Shown: positions 1 through 4,964 of the stretch, one piece after another
How the letters are laid out: every line of letters starts with the position of its first letter
How positions within the stretch are numbered: position 1 is the stretch's first letter
Source of the DNA: Bryobacteraceae bacterium
GTDB taxonomy: Bacteria > Acidobacteriota > Terriglobia > Bryobacterales > Bryobacteraceae
Reading direction: 5' to 3'
DNA length: 7,281 bases
Assembly: GCA_025350445.1 (NCBI GenBank)
Contig: JANXXV010000203.1
Span: 1-7,281, forward strand
The notes under the pieces: generated by a model
The model's input: only the letters and a program-made list of their open reading frames with translations
Told to the model about the DNA's origin: nothing
Databases searched by the model: none
Made by a program: the position numbers and the translations under genes

Positions 1-1260
1 GGATACCAAGCCTACTTCGTGGGAGGCTGCGTGCGGGATCTTGTGCTCAAGGTTACACCGCAGGACTACGACATTGCCACTGACGCGCGTCCGGCGGACG
101 TGGAACGGTTGTTTCCAGGGTCGCTGCTGGTGGGCGCGCACTTCGGGGTGACGATTGTCCGCGAAGGCGATGCGCAGGTGGAAGTGGCGACTTTCCGCAG
201 CGACCACAACTATGTGGATGGGCGGCATCCGTCGCAGGTTCTGTTTGAAACAGATCCACGCAAAGATGTCTTGCGGCGCGATTTCACGATTAACGCGCTG
301 CTGATGGACCCGGACAGCGGGGAAGTGCTGGACTACGTGGGCGGGCTGGAAGATCTGGCGCACGGGGTGATTCGCGCGATTGGCGAGCCTGAGGCGCGGT
401 TTCGCGAAGACCATCTGCGCTTGCTGCGCGCGGTTCGATTCGCGGCGCGGCTGGGATTCGAGATTGAGAGCGTTACCGAGGGATCTCTGATTCGGCTGAG
501 CCCGCTGATTTTGGATGTGGCGGCGGAGCGGAATCGCGATGAACTGGTTCGGATTCTCACCGAAGGCGGGGCTCGGCGCGGGTTTGAGATGCTTTTCCGG
601 ACGGGGTTATTGGGCCGGTTGCTGCCGGAAATTGTGGCCATGCGCGGGGTGGAGCAGCCGCCGGAGTATCATCCCGAGGGTGACGTATGGACGCACACGA
701 TGATCATGCTGGAGGGACTGCGCAATCCTTCGCCGGCGCTGGCGTTGGGTGTGCTGTTGCATGACGTGGGCAAGCCCCGGACATTTCGCGTGGCGGAGCG
801 GATCCGGTTCGATGGCCATGTTGACGTTGGGGTGGAGTTGACGCGCGGGATCATGGCGCGGTTCCGGTTTTCTAACGATGAGGCGCGGCAGGTGGAGGCA
901 CTGGTGGCGAACCACATGAAGTTTATGGACGCGCCGCGGATGAAGGAGAGCACTTTGAAACGGTTTTTGCGGCTGCCGGATTTGGATGAGCACCTGGAAC
1001 TGCATCGCATGGACTGTTTGTCCAGTCATGGGTCGCTGGCGAATTATGCATATGTGCGCGGGAAGCGGGCGGAATTTGGGGCGGAGAAGATTGCTCCGGC
1101 GCGGCTGGTTACGGGGGAGGATTTGATTGCGGCCGGGTATCGGGCAGGGCCGGAATTTGGGCGCGTTTTAGGTGAGGTGGAGGATGCGCAGTTGGAGGGC
1201 AGGGTGCGTAGTAAGGAAGAGGGGTTGGAGATGGCTCGGCGGCTGCTGGGGGACGGGTAG
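1..1260 (+). CDS. cca: CCA tRNA nucleotidyltransferase (class II, with HD domain), 5'-truncated by window edge
   Basis: This enzyme adds or repairs the 3'-CCA end of tRNA in the cytoplasm, using CTP and ATP without a nucleic acid template. The reading frame is open from base 1 (GYQAYFVGGCVRDL), so a GTG at 19 is not the real start; probably only some 15-25 N-terminal residues are missing. Numbering visible residues from base 1, the nucleotidyltransferase head shows the G-G-x-V-R-D motif (8-13), the catalytic metal-binding D22-Y-D24, the R-R-D-F-T-I-N motif (92-98) and the nucleotide-selecting E-D-x-x-R motif (136-140). The arginine-rich neck follows (to about 153). A C-terminal HD-type domain has H232 and the H254-D255 pair followed by VGKP. 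The visible 419 residues end at a TAG. The codons are GC-rich, like the right-hand flank. A poly(A) polymerase or an A-adding-only variant of the same family cannot be excluded from sequence alone. Its end converges on the broken gene at 1322-1898. Confidence 0.93.
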   Translation, partial: GYQAYFVGGCVRDLVLKVTPQDYDIATDARPADVERLFPGSLLVGAHFGVTIVREGDAQVEVATFRSDHNYVDGRHPSQVLFETDPRKDVLRRDFTINALLMDPDSGEVLDYVGGLEDLAHGVIRAIGEPEARFREDHLRLLRAVRFAARLGFEIESVTEGSLIRLSPLILDVAAERNRDELVRILTEGGARRGFEMLFRTGLLGRLLPEIVAMRGVEQPPEYHPEGDVWTHTMIMLEGLRNPSPALALGVLLHDVGKPRTFRVAERIRFDGHVDVGVELTRGIMARFRFSNDEARQVEALVANHMKFMDAPRMKESTLKRFLRLPDLDEHLELHRMDCLSSHGSLANYAYVRGKRAEFGAEKIAPARLVTGEDLIAAGYRAGPEFGRVLGEVEDAQLEGRVRSKEEGLEMARRLLGDG

Positions 1261-1321
1261 GCCGCGGGTGGGCGCACTTTGGGCTTGGTTGTATTTCGCG
1301 CGGTCCGGTTGGGAGTGGCGG

Positions 1322-1898
1322 TTACATGGTGGAGTCGGCATTTCCGCGTTTTCCGCCTGCTTCAGGACGGGGATTTAGGGTTGAGGCGGGTTCATCAAAG
1401 TCAACTGCTTCCAGCTCGTTTTGACGGACGGCCTGGAGTGATTTCAGATCATTTCAGGCTTTGACGAACGAAGGTTCGAAGTGGGCGTCGTAGCGGTAGC
1501 AGAGACCTAGCATGTCGGTTTGCCTGGCGCCAAAATCGGCGGCTTCGCGGAGCCTGTCTCCGGTGGTGAGGGCATAGAAGGTTTCCTCGAAGTACGCCTT
1601 CAACGTGAGGTTGTCGGTATCGAACATGCCGGTTTCCAACAAGGATGATCCGCCGGCGGCGCCAGTAGGCGTCGGCGATCCGGTCGACTAACATTTGCTC
1701 CATGATGCCCTCGGGTTGGAACTCAAGGCGAAGCTGGTGAGGGTATTGATCGAAGTCGCTCTGCTTTTCGAGGTCCGGGAATACGGGGTGCTGGGCGGAA
1801 AGGCCACGCTTGAGTGCGTTGTCGCGCACGGCAGGAGTCTTGGTGCCGCCCTTTTTTCCGTTCCGGTGGTTTGCTTCGATCTGCTTGTTCGTTGCCAT
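1322..1898 (-). pseudogene. Broken small acidobacterial hypothetical protein (frameshift plus in-frame stop)
   Basis: The gene starts at an ATG (1898-1896) with AAAGGA 12-13 bases upstream, encoding MATNKQIEANHRNGKKGG, then NALKRGLSA, then LEFQPEGIMEQMLVDRIADA. This N-terminus matches a small-protein style common in Acidobacteriota and Planctomycetota (KQIEANRRNA...NALKHGL, then FQPEG...LVERIA..WRLRR). Function is unknown. Around 1640-1645 the family-like reading jumps to another frame, continuing LETGMFDTDNLTLKAYFEET and on to CYRYDAHFEPSFVKA; removing one base restores one frame (RRIILLETG). A TGA follows at 1456-1454. The same frame then reads NDLKSLQAVRQNELEAV and continues to a TAA at 1324-1322, and NDLKSLQ looks like the natural continuation of the ALxxLxxLQ helix typical of such proteins. 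Two lesions make decay likely. A sequencing error at the frameshift, or a genuine stop at 1454, are alternatives. Restored length is about 191 residues. Confidence 0.7.
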
Positions 1899-1910
1899 TG
1901 TGTTGTACCG

Positions 1911-1917
1911 TTCCTTT
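1911..1917 (-). promoter_or_regulatory. Ribosome binding site of the broken gene
   Basis: On the minus strand this reads AAAGGAA and ends 12 bases before the ATG at 1898. It supports that ATG (MATNKQIEAN) as the true start, rather than an extension of the open frame upstream to about 2183. Confidence 0.5.
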
Positions 1918-1926
1918 GTCGAGCGT

Positions 1927-1946
1927 GATCGAAAAAGAATTCGATC
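1927..1946. repeat. 7-bp perfect inverted repeat (GATCGAA-n6-TTCGATC)
   Basis: The arms GATCGAA (1927-1933) and TTCGATC (1940-1946) flank a six-base A-rich spacer. It lies upstream of the ribosome binding site of the broken gene and about 220 bases upstream of the ATPase start. It could be an operator for a dimeric regulator or a weak hairpin in the 5' leader of the broken gene. No regulator gene is visible nearby. Confidence 0.45.
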
Positions 1947-2144
1947 TGGGCTCAAGTTACTGGATGGGATTGCGAGGCGGTTGGCGGGTTGGCTGTAAGT
2001 TGTTGTGGGGATTGAGGCGATTTTTGAAAGTTTCTGGGACTCGGGAAAACTTGATGGACGGGCTGTGTGGATAAGGAATCCATGCGACAGGGATTGGATG
2101 GGGCGTCGATGCCAGATGTCTATTGTTTCCTGACTTCTGCCGGC

Positions 2145-2150
2145 AAAGGA
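2145..2150 (+). promoter_or_regulatory. Candidate ribosome binding site of the ATPase gene
   Basis: AAAGGA lies 13 bases before the ATG at 2164, somewhat further than ideal. The start itself is chosen mainly because MLTNLRIQNFKSW is the usual beginning of this ATPase family, with the first beta strand directly at the N-terminus. Confidence 0.4.
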
Positions 2151-2163
2151 TAAACTGGTACCC

Positions 2164-3537
2164 ATGCTGACGAATCTGCGCATTCAGAATTTTAAATCCT
2201 GGAAAGACACGGGTCCCATTCGGTTGGCTCCGATAACCGTATTCTTTGGGGCGAATAGCGCAGGAAAAACGAGTCTGTTGCAATTCCTGCTGATGTTGAA
2301 ACAGACCAGCGAATCGTCAGACCGAGGCCGGGTGCTTCATTTTGGGGACGACTATTCACCAGTAGAGCTGGGCACGTTTGAAGATTTGATTTTTGAACAC
2401 GACGTGACAAACAAACTGGAATTCGAACTTTCTTGGACACTTCCGAAGGCGCTGGAGTTCTCTAATCGGCTCAAAGGACAAAAGTATCAACTGGACGCAG
2501 TCACTTTTCGAGCAAGCGTTCTCTCCGAGGGAGACAAGCAGAGGGTTGAGTACCTCGAGTACGAAGGTCTACGGACTGACGCTTCGCCGGTTTTAGTCCG
2601 ACTTAGTGCGGGGACGGGCAATAAATATAAAATCGCGGCGAAGGAATATGATCTGATGCGCATACAGGGCAGACCATGGCCGTTGCCCGCTCCTGCCCGA
2701 TTCTACGGATTTCCCGACGAGGTTTCCGCTTACTACCAAAATGCAGGATTCACAAGCGATCTTGCGCTGGAGCTCGAACGCCAACTTAAACGAATTCTGT
2801 ATTTAGGTCCCTTGCGTGATGTTCCGAAGCGTAGTTACGCCTGGGCTGGGGACATTCCTGACCACGTTAGCAGTAACGGTAGTGGTGCAGTGAACGCGTT
2901 GTTGGCGGCGTCAGAAAGAAAGATTAGCGGCGGCTTCAGACAGACCAATCGCCCTTTTCAGCAGGTGATCGCCGAATGGCTCAAGAGGCTCGGGTTGCTA
3001 GATTCGTTCGTGGCGCGCAAGATCGCGGAAAATCGAAAAGACTACGAGGTCCGGGTTCGGACGAAGGGTTCTTTAAAAGATGTAGATCTTACGGATGTAG
3101 GATTCGGCATTTCACAAGTGCTGCCGGTAGTGGTGGAGTCGTTTTATGTGCCTCCGCATTCTACTGTCGTCATCGAACAGCCCGAGTTGCATTTACATCC
3201 TCGGGTTCAATCGGAACTAGCCGATCTTTTTATCGCAGCTATCCAGGCACGGGAAAATGGAGAAGCGCGGTGTGTCCAATTTGTTGTCGAGAGCCATTCT
3301 GAACACTTCCTGCAACGGTTACAGAGACGTATCGCCGAAGGAGAAATCAAGCCGGACGACGTAGCATTGTACTTCTGCGAATCAAGCCCGCAAGGATCGA
3401 TACTCCGTGAACTAAACGTGAATTTGTTCGGGGAGATTGAGCAGTGGCCTAATGACTTTTTCGGCGACCCGATGACGGACATATCCGCCCGCCTGAATGC
3501 TGCCGCGGATCGTCAAGTGGAGCCGGTGAAGCGGTGA
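2164..3537 (+). CDS. AAA/ABC-type ATPase, DUF3696-like (RecF/OLD-like head), first gene of the operon
   Basis: This is a predicted cytosolic P-loop ATPase of 457 residues. It begins with LRIQNFKSWKDTG, the typical RecF/SMC/OLD-like first strand, then the Walker A GANSAGKTS (29-37, K35). A long middle insertion (about 50-300) has no motif I can name. The C-terminal half carries an ABC-signature-like FGISQVLP (314-321), a Walker B VVIEQPELHLHP (335-346, E338 the likely catalytic base) and a switch-histidine region ESHSEHFL (376-383). The tail with LNVNLFGEIEQWP and DFFGD (about 417-435) is typical of the DUF3696 C-terminal region. No TOPRIM or other nuclease domain is visible, so unlike OLD nucleases it needs a partner; the adjacent PIN-like protein is the obvious one. 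Its TGA overlaps the GTG of the next gene by 4 bases. Codon use is less GC-rich than in the flanking genes. Related ATPases drive several nuclease-linked phage defence systems, so a sensor or activator role is inferred, not shown. Confidence 0.9.
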   Translation: MLTNLRIQNFKSWKDTGPIRLAPITVFFGANSAGKTSLLQFLLMLKQTSESSDRGRVLHFGDDYSPVELGTFEDLIFEHDVTNKLEFELSWTLPKALEFSNRLKGQKYQLDAVTFRASVLSEGDKQRVEYLEYEGLRTDASPVLVRLSAGTGNKYKIAAKEYDLMRIQGRPWPLPAPARFYGFPDEVSAYYQNAGFTSDLALELERQLKRILYLGPLRDVPKRSYAWAGDIPDHVSSNGSGAVNALLAASERKISGGFRQTNRPFQQVIAEWLKRLGLLDSFVARKIAENRKDYEVRVRTKGSLKDVDLTDVGFGISQVLPVVVESFYVPPHSTVVIEQPELHLHPRVQSELADLFIAAIQARENGEARCVQFVVESHSEHFLQRLQRRIAEGEIKPDDVALYFCESSPQGSILRELNVNLFGEIEQWPNDFFGDPMTDISARLNAAADRQVEPVKR

Positions 3538-4052
3538 GGGATTGCCTAGTGGTGGACACCAACGTTTTGTTAGTAGCCGAGGGACAATCCAACTACACGT
3601 TAAGGTGTAAGGCGAGTTGTGGAAATATCCTTCAAGAGATTCGGCGGAGTCAGATAGTAGTGCTGGATAGCGGCCGGGAAATCCTAACCGAATACGGAAG
3701 GAAACTGGAACGAATAAAAGGTCAGCCTGGTTTGGGACACGAGTTTTGGAAATGGCTTGTCAACGCGAGACTGAGCCATGGCAATTGCGAGACAGTAGAC
3801 CTCACAAGGCACGATGTAAAGGGCTATGAAGAGTTTCCGGATCACCACGGCCTAAAAGAATTCGATCCGTCTGACCGGAAATTTGTAGCGGTTGCGGCGG
3901 CACATCCAAAGAAGCCGAGCATTGTTCAGGCAGGCGACCACAAGTGGTGGGGTTGGAAAGATTCCTTACGAGAATGCGGCATCGAGTTGAATCTACCGTG
4001 CGAAGCCGAACTGAAGGCGAAGTGGAAAGCTAAAACAGGCAAGCATGCGTGA
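3534..4052 (+). CDS. PIN-like nuclease, second gene of the operon
   Basis: This is a predicted metal-dependent ribonuclease of the PIN fold, 172 residues. The first strand CLVVDTNVLL carries D8. An acidic helix follows with E49 and E53 (SGREILTEYG), then D111/D114 in EFDPSDRKFVAVA and D135 in AGDHKWWG. These give the four acidic positions expected around a PIN two-metal site. The C-terminal part (about 145-172) is rich in lysine and acidic residues and may bind a partner or RNA. It is longer than typical VapC toxins (about 130) and has no small antitoxin gene beside it, so it is not an ordinary VapBC pair. The GTG start at 3534 overlaps the ATPase stop (GTGA), which implies translational coupling; later GTGs at 3549 and 3552 would remove most of the first strand. 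PIN enzymes cut single-stranded or structured RNA, leaving 3'-OH and 5'-phosphate. The target here is unknown. Confidence 0.78.
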   Translation: MRDCLVVDTNVLLVAEGQSNYTLRCKASCGNILQEIRRSQIVVLDSGREILTEYGRKLERIKGQPGLGHEFWKWLVNARLSHGNCETVDLTRHDVKGYEEFPDHHGLKEFDPSDRKFVAVAAAHPKKPSIVQAGDHKWWGWKDSLRECGIELNLPCEAELKAKWKAKTGKHA

Positions 4053-4761
4053 AGAATTCTTTAAGTTCCCTCGTACCCCACACTTGTGGTGGCCGCTTGA
4101 TCGCGCTCCGAAAGACGACCGCGTGATAGAACCAGCGAGTGTTCGGGAGTTGTTGTCAGGCGAGGTGATTGTCGAAGAAAAAATAGACGGAGCTAACCTC
4201 GGACTTTCTCTTGATGAACACGGTGAAATTCGCGCACAGAATCGCGGGTCGTGGGTGGATCGCCGAGCTCATTCGCAATTTAATCCGATGTGGGCTTGGA
4301 TCTCGCAGAGAAAGCTGGCTCTCACGGACGCCCTTCAAAACAACCGAATCTTGTTTGGGGAATGGTGTTTCGCTGTCCACTCGGTTCAATATGACCGGCT
4401 GCCAGATTGGTTTCTTGGGTTTGATGCTTATGATCGCGAACGCGGAAGGTTCTGGTCAACCCAAAGGCGGGATACACTACTTAAGGTCGCGGGCGTTAGT
4501 CAGGTTCCCCGTCTTCGTGTTGGGCGGACCACGCTGACCGAGCTTCAGGACATGCTTCGATCAGAACAATCCCGGATTGGGAAGGGACCAGTTGAAGGTC
4601 TTTACATCCGGAGGGATGGTGCAGAGTGGTTGGGGGCGCGCGCAAAGCTGGTCCGTCCGGAGTTCTTAACGGCAATCGAAGAACATTGGTCCGCCCGTCC
4701 GCTCGAGCGTAATCAGCATATCGGACGGAGAGGGCGGATCAGTGCGGGCGTGGGCTTGTGA
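4045..4761 (+). CDS. ATP-dependent RNA ligase (Rnl2/RNA_ligase family), third gene of the operon
   Basis: This is a predicted nucleotidyltransferase-fold RNA ligase of 238 residues that would seal 3'-OH/5'-phosphate RNA ends through a lysyl-AMP intermediate. The motifs occur in order: motif I EKIDGAN with nucleophile K46; an NRG with R67 in the motif Ia position; motif III ILFGEWCF (102-109, E106); the aromatic FLGFDAYD strand (123-130, motif IIIa); motif IV VEGLYIRR (183-190, E184); and motif V ARAKLVRPEF (198-207, K201). The N-terminus FKFPRTPHL is typical of bacterial members. The protein is about the size of the isolated catalytic domain of T4 Rnl2 and has no room for that enzyme's C-terminal domain, nor for a kinase or phosphatase domain. 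The last residues after HWSARPLERN look non-conserved. ATG 4045 overlaps the PIN gene stop by 8 bases, indicating coupled translation. Its job is inferred to be resealing RNA cut by the neighbouring PIN protein. A DNA-ligase-like role is less likely from the motif spacing. Confidence 0.87.
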   Translation: MREEFFKFPRTPHLWWPLDRAPKDDRVIEPASVRELLSGEVIVEEKIDGANLGLSLDEHGEIRAQNRGSWVDRRAHSQFNPMWAWISQRKLALTDALQNNRILFGEWCFAVHSVQYDRLPDWFLGFDAYDRERGRFWSTQRRDTLLKVAGVSQVPRLRVGRTTLTELQDMLRSEQSRIGKGPVEGLYIRRDGAEWLGARAKLVRPEFLTAIEEHWSARPLERNQHIGRRGRISAGVGL

Positions 4762-4964
4762 CATTTTTATCTTGGGTAAGAGGGCGATCAGGGCCGCCCC
4801 ACAGGCTGAATCTCGCGGTGGCGAATGGTTCGTCCGGTACGTCTCGAAGTAGAAAATTGAAAGCCCGTGAAATCCGATCAGGTAGCGGGCGTCTGCCCCA
4901 ATTTCCGGCAATCGCGCAGGAGCCGGTTCGGCATGAAAAACGGCTCCTGCGATGCATTGATGTA
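4762..4964. other. Convergent spacer between RNA ligase operon and TonB receptor gene
   Basis: This spacer lies between the ends of two convergent genes. It contains a strong hairpin (4915-4951) and, just after the ligase stop, a short T run (about 4764-4768) without a clear stem before it. Open frames crossing it have no recognisable features. I see no RNA gene or insertion-element end. Confidence 0.5.
4915..4951 (-). terminator. 11-bp GC-rich hairpin, terminator-like, after the TonB receptor gene
   Basis: CGCAGGAGCCG (4915-4925) and CGGCTCCTGCG (4941-4951) pair perfectly over 11 bp around a 15-base loop. It begins 13 bases past the receptor stop on the minus strand, the usual place for a terminator. 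There is no T run after the stem on either strand; the minus-strand T run is inside the loop. It is therefore not a classical intrinsic terminator and may be a Rho-assisted or mRNA-end-stabilising structure. It could also stop the convergent ligase operon. Confidence 0.5.

Larger units (their letters stand above)
1899..2163. other. Divergent intergenic region between the broken gene and the ATPase operon
   Basis: This stretch separates two divergently read genes and should hold the promoter of the ATPase-PIN-ligase operon and the former promoter of the broken gene. The minus-strand frame happens to stay open across it, but the translation lacks any recognisable family features and I treat it as non-coding. 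I see a short perfect inverted repeat (1927-1946) and an AAAGGA (2145-2150) serving the ATPase. No convincing -35/-10 pair with good spacing is visible. Confidence 0.6.

Noticed and set aside
1..1260. The CCA-adding enzyme as a functional member of the RNA repair cassette
   Set aside because: It is a tRNA-end repair enzyme near an RNA ligase, which is tempting. But it is a housekeeping gene with resident composition, separated from the cassette by about 900 bases and by an opposite-strand pseudogene, so neighbourhood alone does not support a link.
2123..2154. TTGTTT ... GATAAA as a promoter for the ATPase operon
   Set aside because: The spacing is about 20 bases, and the -10-like element would lie only about 10 bases before the ATG, overlapping the presumed ribosome binding site.
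1449..2183. A 244-residue open frame on the minus strand
   Set aside because: Only its middle part (from the ATG at 1898 to about 1643) looks like a real protein. The first 95 residues are untypical intergenic translation, and the end after the frameshift is arginine-rich out-of-frame reading.
4764..4768. T run after the ligase stop as an intrinsic terminator
   Set aside because: I could not find a stable stem directly before the T run.
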